Positions 9,090 through 20,073 of a stretch of 64,000 nucleotides of DNA are shown piece by piece. The stretch's first letter is position 1; the number at the start of each line of letters is the position of its first letter. The position numbers and the translations under genes are program-made. Source of the DNA: Anagrus nilaparvatae. Lineage: Eukaryota > Arthropoda > Insecta > Hymenoptera > Mymaridae. The stretch is taken from positions 31,932,501 through 31,996,500 of the forward strand of contig JAKSXM010000007.1 in assembly GCA_022575985.1 (NCBI GenBank), written 5' to 3'. The notes under the pieces were generated by a model, which was given only the letters and a program-made list of their open reading frames with translations, searched no databases and was not told where the DNA came from.

Positions 9090-12000
9090 TTATAATTCAC
9101 GAGAAGTAGTGTCTAGAATACTATTTTCGTAAATTTTGGTCTTATAGGAGAACCCCCCCTCTTTATTTTTATTTCTGTTTTGAAGTCTTCTTCTTCTTTC
9201 TTCTGATGAATCTGTTGCTTGACCAACCGGGCCCTGGTAGTCTTGCTGATCATCTGAGGTTGGAAGTTTTGCAGTTTCTGCTTTTCGTGGTCTTCCAGGA
9301 CCCCTTTTTTCGCTGAGATTTTCGGAGCTATTGCCCCTATTCGGCGTTTTATGGCCAATATCTCCATTGTTACTTATGGGTCTTGAATGACTGCTACTTT
9401 CTGGTAAAGCTTGAGGCGCTAGAGTTGTTTTTCTAGTGGGTCCCCGTGTCTTCTTTTTAGGACGGCCTCTACTGCGTTTTGACTCGTTAGTTGTTGGTGT
9501 AACTGTTTCTTGAGGTTCTTCTCTTGATGGTACTTCTTCGTCGTCACTATATTCTTCGTGTAGAGTTAATTGATCGGCATTAAATTCGCCTATTATATTT
9601 TTGTTTAAATCAGATATTTCAAATCTATTTTCTGACATTTGTTTCGATATAATATATATACCCCTGCGTAGTGGGGTTAAACCACCTACTATATTGTCAG
9701 GAGTACTAGATTGTACAACATTTGGTATTAGTACTTTGTCGTTTACTTTAAAATTGTGACTTGAACGGCCTTTATCATAATTTTTAGCCTGAACTTCTGT
9801 TGACTCTTTTTGGTTGTCTTGAGCTATTTGGCGGACTTGTTGTACTTCATCTGTTTTTCTAGCGTACTCGAGGGCAGCTTTATATTCTGTTGATCTTTTC
9901 AATGTTGGTGCTAGATCAGGATGCCGTCCATAACAGAGATAAAACGGTGAGAATCCAGTTGTTTCATGGACTGAGGTATTGTAGGTCCAGGTAATTTCAG
10001 TCAGGTCGTTATCCCATGTTCTATGATCTGGTTTAATGTTAGCAATTATCATAGATTTTGCTGTTTTGTTGACTCGTTCGGCTGGCTCGGCTTGTTGCCG
10101 TCCTGGTGGAACTTTGATGTGTACAATACCTGTATTTTCCGTAAATTCTTGCATTGAATTATTAATATATTCTGTACCGTTATCTGTAATTAGCTGTTCT
10201 GGAAAACCGTGTCTATAGGTTACTTGATTTTTAAAATTTTTTAATATTGTTCTAGCATTTTTTGTTCTAATTGGTATTACTTCGATGTATTTAGTAAATA
10301 AGTCCTCGAATACTAAAATATGAGTGAATCCATCTTTTGACCGTGGGAATGGTCCCATACAGTCTGAAGCGACTTTTTGCCATGGTGATAAAATAGATCT
10401 TTTTTCCATGAAACCTGCTGGCTTTTTGTTCCTAGGCTTACATTGTTGACATGTGAAACAACATCTTACATATTTTACTATGTCCTTGTGCATATTTGGC
10501 CAAAAATATAAGGCGTATGCTCTATAGTATGTTTTTTTCTGACCTAGATGGCGTCCTTGTTCTTCATGACATTCTTGTAGGACCTGTCTTTTTAGGTCTT
10601 TAGGGACCACTAGTTTCCAATTAGTATCTTCTTCACGAATAGCTGCTGTTCTAGGATCTGGTCGATAGTAATATAATAGACCCTCGATTATTTTCCAATC
10701 TTTAAATTTGTTTGGGGAATCTTTGACATCTTTCATACGTTGCAAGTACCATTTATCTGTAATTCTTTCTATTTCTATTGAAGATACTGCGACTTCATTC
10801 TTGTAATTATCTTCATTTTCAGCGTCTACATCTTCGTAGGCTCTTGAAAGAGCATCTGGTACTACGTTGTATTTTCCTTTTCTATGCTGTATCGTGAAGT
10901 CATATTGTTGAAGTTCAAAGGCCCATCTAGCTAATCTACCAGCGGGTCTTTTCTTTTCTTGTAGCCATCTCAGAGCTGAATGATCTGTTATTATAGTGAA
11001 TTTCGTGCCTTCTATGTAGCAGCGATATTTTGCAATTGCAAATAGAATTGCAAGACATTCTTTCTCTGAAATGTTGTACTCCCTTTCTGTAATATTTAAA
11101 ATTCTACTGGCATACGAAATGACTCTTTCTTTTCCATCTATGACTTGTAATAACACTGCTCCAAGTCCGGTATTGCTAGCGTCAGTTTCGATTATGAATG
11201 GTTCATTGAAATCTGGTCTGCCTAAAATTGGTGCTGTCGTCAATTTTACTTTTAAAGTTTCAAAAGAAGTTTGACATTCGCTTGTCCATTTAAATGGGAC
11301 GTTACGCGTTAAATTTGTTAGAGGTTCAGCTATGGCTGCAAATTCGGGAATAAATTTTCTGTACCAAGAGGTCATGCCTATAAAACGCTGTACTTGTCGC
11401 TTGGTTTTTGGTACTAGGTACTCAATTACTGGTTTTGTTTTATCTGGGTCTGGTTGAGTACCATTTTCGTCAATTAAAAATCCTAAATATTTTACTTGGG
11501 TTTTCCCGAAAAAGCTTTTTGACCGATTTATTGTAAAATTTGCTTTGTTTAACCTTTCAATTACTATTTTTAGCCAGTATAAATGCTGTTCCCACGTCAA
11601 AGTTGCTATAACTATATCGTCAATGTAGGCCATTACATAAGGAGCCATTTCTGGGGTTACAATCATCTGTATAGCCCTTTGAAATGTTGCAGGCGCCCCC
11701 TTCAGGCCAAATGGCATACGAACATATTCAAAAATGCCTTTACCTGGTACGACAAACGCTGTAAGGTGTCTACATTGCTCGGCAACTGGAATTTGGTTGA
11801 AAGCTTGGGAAAGGTCCAAAGTGCTAATGTAGCGTGCTTCCTGCAGTTTGTTAAGCATCTGGTCCATATTAGGGATCGGGAATGCATCTCCTTTAGACAC
11901 TTTATTAAGCCTCCTGTAGTCTATGCACATGCGGTACTTTGTGATTGGCTGATGATTTTCATCTACCCCTTCTCTTCGAACCATCACTACTGGGGAAGCC

Positions 12001-12782
12001 CATTCACTTTTTGATGGCTTTATAACACCTTTTTTGAGAAGTTTATCGACTTCTTTGTGCATCTCTTTTTCTACTGCTGGTGAAACTGGATAGCATCGCT
12101 GACGAATAGGCTGCGCATCGCCCACATCAATGAAATGCTCACACAAATTAGTACATCCTAGTTCACCATCTTCATATGGAATTAAATCGTCTAGTAGCTT
12201 ATTCAGCTGATCTATTTGTTCTCGAGTTGGTTGTTTTAAACCTGCATTACCAACATCGAGTCCTACTGAGGCTACGTCTACGTTAACCTTGCCATTGTAA
12301 CCTTCAACTTCTATAGAGTTGTCTCTAGCGGTTAAGACGACGTTAAATAACCTAAAGAAATCTGCGCCAAGAATGCAGCTATTATAAAGGTTAGGCATAA
12401 TTATAACCTCTACTTTTTTCGTGCAACTACCTACTGTAAAATCGAGAGTAGCCGCGTTAACTATTGGAGTCAGGCTACCGTCAGCTACCCGGACGCCACC
12501 TCCTATGTACGTTTTTAGATCAACGCCAGCTGCCTTGGCAATTTCTAAACCTATTGGTCCTAGTATAGTGCGAGCAGAACCTGAATCTAACAAAGATTTC
12601 ACTTCCTGGCCTTGTATTTTGACCTTAAGCCACCAACGGGAAGAAAATTCTTCCGTGATTGCGAAACATTCTGAAAGTATTTCATTTATGGTTTGGCTCA
12701 TGAATTCTTCGCTAGGTTTAGTTGAGTCCTGCTGGTCTAGGGGAGGAGTAGGGACCACTACGCTCCCCTTCGCTTGTTTTTT
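9090..12782 (-). CDS. pol: Ty3/gypsy pol polyprotein (PR-RT-RNaseH-IN), with AT-hook tail
   Basis: Replicates and integrates the element. Counted from 12758, where the 1222-residue ORF begins, domains run: aspartic protease LLDSGSA (56-62); reverse transcriptase with LDLSQAFNQIP and the catalytic YIDD (378-381); RNase H with ETDAS (524-528); integrase zinc finger H731/H737/C767/C770 and a DDE core at D799, D859 and E894. The C-terminal tail has two AT-hook-like GRP motifs, RSRGRPKKK (about 1095) and RGPGRPRKA (about 1152), in a charged low-complexity region. The frame is open upstream past 12758 through the slippery site at 12776-12782, so pol is probably made as a Gag-Pol fusion by -1 frameshifting and needs no start of its own. 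No break is seen; all catalytic residues I can check are present. Confidence 0.93.
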   Translation of the reverse strand, partial: KKQAKGSVVVPTPPLDQQDSTKPSEEFMSQTINEILSECFAITEEFSSRWWLKVKIQGQEVKSLLDSGSARTILGPIGLEIAKAAGVDLKTYIGGGVRVADGSLTPIVNAATLDFTVGSCTKKVEVIIMPNLYNSCILGADFFRLFNVVLTARDNSIEVEGYNGKVNVDVASVGLDVGNAGLKQPTREQIDQLNKLLDDLIPYEDGELGCTNLCEHFIDVGDAQPIRQRCYPVSPAVEKEMHKEVDKLLKKGVIKPSKSEWASPVVMVRREGVDENHQPITKYRMCIDYRRLNKVSKGDAFPIPNMDQMLNKLQEARYISTLDLSQAFNQIPVAEQCRHLTAFVVPGKGIFEYVRMPFGLKGAPATFQRAIQMIVTPEMAPYVMAYIDDIVIATLTWEQHLYWLKIVIERLNKANFTINRSKSFFGKTQVKYLGFLIDENGTQPDPDKTKPVIEYLVPKTKRQVQRFIGMTSWYRKFIPEFAAIAEPLTNLTRNVPFKWTSECQTSFETLKVKLTTAPILGRPDFNEPFIIETDASNTGLGAVLLQVIDGKERVISYASRILNITEREYNISEKECLAILFAIAKYRCYIEGTKFTIITDHSALRWLQEKKRPAGRLARWAFELQQYDFTIQHRKGKYNVVPDALSRAYEDVDAENEDNYKNEVAVSSIEIERITDKWYLQRMKDVKDSPNKFKDWKIIEGLLYYYRPDPRTAAIREEDTNWKLVVPKDLKRQVLQECHEEQGRHLGQKKTYYRAYALYFWPNMHKDIVKYVRCCFTCQQCKPRNKKPAGFMEKRSILSPWQKVASDCMGPFPRSKDGFTHILVFEDLFTKYIEVIPIRTKNARTILKNFKNQVTYRHGFPEQLITDNGTEYINNSMQEFTENTGIVHIKVPPGRQQAEPAERVNKTAKSMIIANIKPDHRTWDNDLTEITWTYNTSVHETTGFSPFYLCYGRHPDLAPTLKRSTEYKAALEYARKTDEVQQVRQIAQDNQKESTEVQAKNYDKGRSSHNFKVNDKVLIPNVVQSSTPDNIVGGLTPLRRGIYIISKQMSENRFEISDLNKNIIGEFNADQLTLHEEYSDDEEVPSREEPQETVTPTTNESKRSRGRPKKKTRGPTRKTTLAPQALPESSSHSRPISNNGDIGHKTPNRGNSSENLSEKRGPGRPRKAETAKLPTSDDQQDYQGPVGQATDSSEERRRRLQNRNKNKEGGFSYKTKIYENSILDTTSREL

Positions 12783-14420
12783 TCAACACAGGCTGGTGTC
12801 GGGCAGTTATTCTTGGTATATCCAGGCTTTTGACACCAGTAACATTTTAAAATAAGTTCTTCGGTACATTCAGCTCGTCTGTGACCTTCTTTGTTGCAAT
12901 TTGGGCATATTATTGGTCTATCAGGTTTTTTCTTATTTTGTGACTCATTTGAGCCATTTGCTGGGCTATTACTTTTATTATCTTGATTTGTCTGTCTATT
13001 GTTATTATTACTATATGAGCTGTTGTTATTATTGCTATATGTACTTCTATTATTATATGCAGTTTGCCCATTGTTGTTACGATTATAAGAATTCTGGTTT
13101 TGATAATTTTGATTGGAATTCCAACTTTGCTTTTTACGCTGTGGATATTTTCTTACTGCGTATCTAAGCTTTTCAGATTCTTCTGAATATTCAGACTCAG
13201 ACTTTTTTCTAATTCTTGCATCACTACCTGTTCGAATTTCTCTTACACAAAGAGCAGATTCTTGCATAATTGCAGCTACTTGCACTGCTAGTGCATTAAC
13301 ATCGACTGGATTATTTTCCACTGTGCATGCATTAGTGATATTTTTCTTTTGCCTATTAGGGCTTGGTGTGTAGGCTGAGTCTGGTAATAATGACTGATCT
13401 TTCGACGGTGGTGGCCTATATACTGATGTGGCTGCTTTAATAGAATCTTCAGCCTCAATAGCTCTTGCTATAAATTCTTTGACTGTACTATATCTTACGC
13501 TGTAAAGTTTTTCTTTCATCTGCGGTTTTAGATTCTTATAAAGCACATCTAATTTTCTTCTTTCTGAAATGGCTGGTTGAAACTTTTTGGCTATGGCTAA
13601 GAGCTTAAACATATATGTTCGAACTTCCTCGTCTTCACCTTGTGTTCTATTTAAAAGCTCTGATTCTAATTTTTGCTGAAAATCAGCACCAGCCCCAAAA
13701 TGGCTTATTGCATCGTTGTAAAAATCTTGCCAACAAGTCCATTCGTCGTGCATCGCCGAATACCATAGTTTGGCGACGTCTATGAAAAGTTCTGGTAAAG
13801 CTAATAAAAGCTCATCTTCTGACAAATTTACTAGTGCTGCTTTTCTTAAAATTTCATCTAAGAAGTCTTCTATGCTTCTTGAGCCATCTCCACTGAATTT
13901 AATGTTCCATCTTCTTACGATGTCGCTGATATCTTTGACTCTAGTAAGGTATGTTGTACCAAATTCATTTTGGCTTAAACTTGGTATTTGACTTCTTCTA
14001 GTTGAGCTTAAAACTTGATTTCCTGTTCCTCCCCCCCCCTCTATGTGGAACGTGAGGGGAACTGGAAAAGTCCTGATCCTCTAACTGGTTTTGATAATTA
14101 GTTGACCTTCTATTATCCTGGTCCCTAGTGGTTACAAAGCCTATAGACCTTCTGCTCTGCAATTGATTTGCATTCTGAATGACTGTTTGAGGAATTTTTT
14201 CTAAGTCTTCTGTAACTATATTTTGCAAATGGTTATTATCTTCTGTAGTTTTTGATGATGAGGTAGTGTTAAGGTCTGCTAGCGAATCAGCTGCAATTCT
14301 CGTTGCTACTTCCTTAAGTTGAGATTGTCGTAAATCGTCAATCTCTTCTGGGGGTATGTCTATATTTTCTAAGAAATCGTTTGGATTATACGAACCTAAT
14401 AAATTATTTTGTAGGGCCAT
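12758..14420 (-). pseudogene. gag: Ty3/gypsy gag, one frameshift in a poly-G run
   Basis: Encodes the capsid-nucleocapsid protein that packages element RNA. The N-terminal part starts at ATG 14418-14420 and runs 140 residues to a stop at 13998. The main part follows in the +1 frame to 12758 and contains a capsid-like region, an Asn-rich linker, and two CCHC zinc knuckles (CPNCNKEGHRRAEC and CYWCQKPGYTKNNC). The frames change within nine consecutive G (minus strand) at 14031-14039; one G fewer would keep a single gag frame, so this is either a natural homopolymer indel or a sequencing error. Gag stops at 12758-12760, just past the slippery heptamer. Confidence 0.88.
12776..12782 (-). promoter_or_regulatory. 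-1 ribosomal frameshift slippery heptamer A AAA AAC
   Basis: On the minus strand the gag frame reads GAA AAA AAC, giving the heptamer A-AAA-AAC in exactly the phase needed for -1 slippage. The pol frame is -1 relative to gag and open through this point, and gag stops about 20 nt downstream at 12758-12760. This is the standard Gag-Pol control of many retroelements. A downstream structure was not assessed. Confidence 0.8.
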
Positions 14421-17398
14421 ATGTGTTTTTAATCATCTAAAATTTTATTTCTTGCTGATTATCAAAAATTCATAAAAATTTAATTTTATCTTAAATTAAA
14501 ATCATTTTTCGCATGTCATAACCCTTTTAAATTTTAGTAAAATTTTTAAAGTTAAATTGATTTTCTCTTAAATTATAATTATAACATTTTAAATTGTGAT
14601 AAAAATTGTGTATTAAACTTTTATCTTATAAATTTTTTAAAATTTGAATTGATCTTACTAACTGAAATTACTGAATTATAAATTTTATGCTAATAATATT
14701 GGATGTTACATAGGTTCAACTTCCCGAAATTAAGTGGAACTACTTTGCTAGACTAGTTGGTGTCATGGGATTCACACTTGGATGTCTTATCACTTATCCT
14801 GCTTGCGGTTTTACTCATAAATTCAAGATCATCCAGGGATCCTACTGCACTTCAATATTGTTATTCATTACAAAATGCTATTCTCTTATTAGCATATTAT
14901 TTAATTTAGTAAGAATTCTATCAATTCTAGCATATTGATAAATGGCTCTAATTGTTTTTATTAAACTAAATTACTTTGATACAATAAATTACGATTTTTT
15001 TTGTATTGTTTAGTACTGTATAATTCTCTTACGAGCCATAATGGTGTTAATCTCTTATAAGTGTCTTACAAATTCTCATAAATTAAACTCATTTTCTCAT
15101 AAATTAAATTCATGCTATTTAAATAATCATTTTTGGCATTATTATTATCATTGCTGTATAAAATATTGTAAATTTTTCTAATGCTTGAATTGTTAGTTGA
15201 ATTTAATATCATGCTAAGATACACCTCTTCTCTACACTCTGCAATTGTAGAAATTTTGCAGATTACAGTATTTTAAATTAATTTTTGTATGTTAACTTGC
15301 TTATATTTTTTGCGGGGGAAGAGGGTGTATATTTGTATTTTGAAAATTAATTGAAGTTTGTATTATTTTCAACTAATATATTTAAATTAGATTATTATCA
15401 GTTTTATTAATTCATTAGAGTGGATTTAGCAAGGTGGGTGGCAATTGCGATTATTACTAATTAATTATTCTATTAATATAGCACCTGCTTTGTTAAACTA
15501 CTTCATTTGTAAAATTTGTGCAAAATCCTTGCTGATTTATGATATAATCTCACTTTCAATATATTTTCTGTGTATGAAAAATTGTATATCATCTCTACTT
15601 GCAGAAATGATATAAATTTGTTAAGTTATTGTATTCTCTTATTATTACTTGTTTGAAAAATTGTATAAAACAATATTATGATTTCATTGTAGACATAATA
15701 AAGGAAGAATTAAATCAGCAGGATTCTCAATAAGTTATTATTTAACTGCTTTAGTCTCAAAACAAAAATTGCATTTATTTAATTCTATTTTTCAATTATT
15801 TATATTTTGAATTCATTATTGCTGGTGCAGTAGTGATATCAGTGATAGAATTATTTCTATTAGAATAATTATTAAATCTTGAATCTACAGATATCCTGCT
15901 GGTCTAGTCAGGATAGTGAAACTTGAAATTAGGCAATCAGTCTATGTTAAACTCGCATCAATTCATTATTTATTGTATTTGTACGCGTTTTGTCAAATGT
16001 TGTACTGTAGAATATGATATAATCTTATGATTAAGTATACTCAAGAACTCTTCAAGTTCAATTAATTAAAATTATTTATTTATATTTAATTGGCTATCAT
16101 TTTATAACTTGTAACTTTTTTTTATTTTTCCATTTGTGGTTTTATATTTTTTTAAATTCACTTGATTAAAAACAAATTTATGTAAATTTAAAACACTACA
16201 AAATTTAAAATTCAAAAAATGTTTAGCCTCAAATTTTGCTATTAATTTTGTAATTATTGTTTATATCTCACTTTTTTAATCTGCAATTGTAAAATTTCTT
16301 ACAGATAGTGTAATTGTAAATTTGCTTACTTTTTCTGTAAGGAGAGAGATGTGAATAGTAGTTGTAGAAACATGGATTTTTAATTGATTTGCTAATTGTG
16401 ATATATTTGTATGAGCAAATTTGGCAAGGTGGGTGGTGAAAATTACTGTATTTTTAACTTTATAAAAATAATTCTTGCTCCATTGCCCCTACTTTGTTAA
16501 ATTGCTCTAACATATTGCTTAAACCACAGTATAAAAAAATTTTTGTTCATATGTTCTTTTTCAATTTGCGACGAAAAGGGAATGCTTGGAGTTCTACTTG
16601 CAGAACTAATCTCAACAAAATTTTTAAACTGGGTCTCAAACCACTATATAAAAATTTTGTTATAATTTTGCTTGAAAGCTAAGTTATCATGCTTAAGCTT
16701 TATTTATTTGTGCGCGCGAGTATTAAATTCAAGAATTTTACTCAAACTACCATATTACTCTCACCTTTTTTGAGGAGAGGGAGAGTGTCTCTGTAGTACA
16801 TAGCTCAAATTATAAAAAAAAAAAGATAAGTGTCATTATTGACTGTGTAATGCGATCTGGGCCTTCAATGGTCTTACAAACCATTGATGTCTACAGATTT
16901 CATGCCGGTCTAATGGAATTAGTGAAACTCAGAATCAGATTAGCATTTAAATTGAAAACTTTTTATCAATTGTAATTAAACTGTTTAAATTTTTAAATTA
17001 TTTTTTAATTTATGTAGCCGTTTGGCATATTGTAAAAATATTTGAGTCAAATTTGTATTTTTCATTTACCACAATTATTTTTTATATTCATTCTTTATTT
17101 ACAATTTTATTAGTAAAATTGTGGTGGGTGGAAATGTTGTGTAAATGTATGTATTATAATGTATTATATGGTATGTGTGTGTAGGAGATTTCCCCTCCCT
17201 TTTTTGTATATATTCTTCCTTTTTATATTTTGTGTTCGTTTAGACGCCAAGCTACAAGCGTCGTTACAATAAACTATTGTTATTCACATATTTTGTCTTT
17301 TTAATAAGTCCACCATATCCATCACCATAATATCCATTATTTATCAACACTTTGTAAATTTTATTTTTTTCATAACTTGTCTTTTTATATATATGCTA
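14421..17398. repeat. non-coding region with diverged ~1-kb direct repeats
   Basis: No coding region is visible. Segments at about 15230-15990 and 16270-16970 share, in the same order, 'ctgcaattgta', 'ggcaaggtgggtgg', a 'cc(t)actttgttaaa' block, 'ctacttgcagaa' and 'tctacagat...tgctggtcta'. A third, partial copy of the GGTGGGTGG segment is at 17118. These look like two and a half old tandem copies. The stretch directly upstream of gag should hold the gypsy leader and 5' LTR, but neither a primer-binding site nor a match to the 3' LTR candidate is apparent. A polyadenylation-like AATAAA lies at 17270. Confidence 0.5.
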
Positions 17399-18967
17399 GG
17401 GGGCCCCGCCCTCTGCACGCTCTGCGCGCCAACCCCCGCAAAGCGCGAAGTACGGTGAAAAGGCCCTTGTGTAGAATTAGAAATTAAAAGACAATTAATA
17501 AAAAACAATAAAATTTTAAGCTTATTTGCTAATTATTTTTTTTTTATTTAAATAATTTAATTTTTCTATCACAATAATTTATTTTAAATGAAATTATATG
17601 AAATCCATTGTTAACTTTTACTAATTATTTCTTATTATCTATAAAAAATGATTAAATTTATTTTTCTATAACGTACTGACCGTTGCTGGACATATATAAT
17701 TCAAGGTTAAACTTGGATTTTCAAAATATTAAATAAATGTTTCAAAATGTTAAAATAAATATAAGAAATGTCTATAAAATATTTCTCAACAATTTAATAA
17801 CGGAATACATTAAATATGAAAAAATTGTCTATTGTACTTTTAATTAAAAGAAGATCAAATATTAAGAAATATCTTATTAAAAACTGTGTGACACACAAAT
17901 ATTGGGAAATATATATTAGAAAAAACTTCGATCCAGCAAGGTCATACGTTATGAAATCACCAAAAAATGCTATCGGTACGTGTAAAAAACACGTAGATAA
18001 AATATATAAAAAGAGGACAATTTGCTTTCGAGATTCATTCTAGTTTTGGATTCTATAGTTGATTCTATATCCAGTTAGTTAGTCTAGTGTCAATGTGATC
18101 AAGGATTCAGCTTTAGGAAACTAACCTCATGGGTTAGTGAACCACTAAGTTTGTATTGTAAGTTGAACTTTAAACTATTAAATTGTAATTTCATTTGTGT
18201 AATAAAGATTTAGAATCGCTTTTCAAATCGTTTAGTTTATTATATTTGTCATTACCTCATTATTTATTATTTGTATTTAAAAATTTACTCTACCCGCTGT
18301 AGTATCCCAGGATGCAAGGCTAAAGAGTTGTATTAAACAATAAATAAAAAATATCGTTCGTCATACATAGAAATTAGTTGCAAGAGCGGGATCCGCTTTA
18401 TATACATTGATAAGAAATTCTTAGATAGACGTTCAATATACTAACGTATATTCGTTGATGGCTTTTTAAAAATACCATCGACGACAGTACATAAGTATTT
18501 CTATATTCATTATTAAACATATATCTATCGGGTATTGACCAGTACGATTACATTAATGACCAAATAAGTAACTATATCAATATTTCACTAATCTAGACTT
18601 AATTTTCTTAATTAATTTTTTTTTTAATTTTCAAAAAGCATCTATACCTGCATCTCTTAATAGTTCTTGACCTTCCATTAATTCTTCTAAACTTAGTATT
18701 TTGTCAGATATAGTTCGTATTAACTTGTTATCAAAGTTAAAGATATTCTATGTTTTGTATTAATCTATTAATTATATTAAGATAATAATTTTTAAAATAT
18801 AATATAATGAGAAAATTAATTTTTAATTTATTTTTTTTACACTTGAAATCTTTTACTTTATTTATTTTTTAAGATTTAAACCAAATACATGATATTATAT
18901 TTTTAATACTATTGCAGCGGCGACATCGTCTAAACACAGAGTTAAATAGATTAAATAGGGTGCTTTC
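17399..18967. other. non-coding; short GC-rich island at its left edge
   Basis: 17399-17475 is strikingly GC-rich (ggggccccgccctctgcac and similar) in A/T-rich surroundings. The rest has only one small open frame (17816-18043, 75 residues, basic, unrecognised) and an mRNA-like AATAAAG at 18201. I see nothing else supportable. Confidence 0.4.
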
Positions 18968-19207
18968 ATAGTGCGTACAAGTGACTGGTCGATCGATCAA
19001 CTGATATTATCAAAAAATTTTTAGATTTTGAAATATTTAGATTGGATCTGCTGACAAAATATTTACTCGTTTCTTGAGTCTGGGTCGTGAATTGATCCCC
19101 TTGATGCCCCAGGAAGTTGCAGGTTTACCCGAGACAAAAAAACGATGCGATTTTAATACCTTTGATAACATCATTTGATCGATCGACCGGTCACTTGTTC
19201 TCACTAT
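18968..19207. mobile_element. MITE with ~47-bp TIRs (ATAGTG...)
   Basis: The left end ATAGTGCGTACAAGTGACTG continues with TCGATCGATCAA, and the right end is its inverted copy with few mismatches (47-bp arms at 18968-19014 and 19161-19207). The 146-bp core is non-coding. The target duplication is not clear, so the superfamily is unassigned. Confidence 0.75.
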
Positions 19208-19249
19208 AAACGCGTAAATTTTATACGCTACACAATATGAATTAATTTA

Positions 19250-19798
19250 TGTTCGAATCCTGAGAAAATGAAAATTGACCTTGAAATTTTTAATGTTTTA
19301 TGATCTCTTAAAAAAGGTTCTAATTTAATTAATTTTATTTTGATGATGAATTTTTTTATAAGGTTTTAATATTAATAAATAAAATAAATAAACAACACTG
19401 AAATTTGTATTTTAAAAGCACTGTGCACAGCTTTATTTCATAAAAAAAGAATAACTCCTTTTCTCACTCACATTTACACAAAAAATACGTAAAACGTCAA
19501 AGAAAACGCATGATTCACAAATGAAAATAAAATGTAATTTTAATGTTATAAAAAACTGCCGAAATATTTTGTATAAGAAAAATTTAGAATTTAGAAAAAT
19601 AATTATTGAATTTAAATGACTGATAAAAAAAATATTTAATAAAGATAAATCCGATAAAGAGAAAAATGTCTGATACGCAAGCGATGCGATGCAACTACTA
19701 CCGCGTGCGTGTGAAGACTGAAAAGGCCGGAAAGAAGAGAAGAGAAATACGAGCGAGGGACATGCGCGTTCTTCGACGTTTGAATATTCAAGTATACA
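19250..19798 (-). repeat. BEL/Pao 3' LTR
   Basis: Nearly identical to 25971-26512. On the element's strand it begins TGTATACTTG and ends GATTCGAACA, the usual TG...CA. Differences from the other LTR are about a dozen substitutions and small indels in some 545 bp (for example a duplicated GCGAT at 19680). Immediately inside its 5' edge is a (GT)n run (19797-19815 on the plus strand as CA repeats). Confidence 0.88.
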
Positions 19799-20073
19799 CA
19801 CACACACACACACACTATATACAATATTTTACAATTTTAAATAAAGAAATTGGTTTGTAAAGAAAATTTAATTAGAATTAAGTAAAAAATAATAAATTTT
19901 AAGTAATAATTTAAATATATTTACAATTCATTTTACATCAAATTATGAAAAATTTACAAAACGAAAAACGCGGCAAAAGTACAAAATTATTTAAGAAAAG
20001 AAACGTTAGTTTGAACATACCGCCCGCTTTCGTTTGTAAAAACGAAATTAAAGTTTGATACTATTTAGTTTAC

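Noticed and set aside
14738..14756. tRNA primer-binding site TGGTGTCATGGGATTCACA
   Set aside because: It starts with TGG but lies on the plus strand, opposite to the gypsy element, and no LTR ends next to it.
17816..18043. 75-residue basic ORF as a real gene
   Set aside because: Short, A/T-rich, no motif, no neighbours or splice signals supporting it.
19433..19860. small ORFs in the BEL LTRs
   Set aside because: Present in both LTRs but differ by indels, with no recognisable domain; they are regulatory terminal-repeat sequence.
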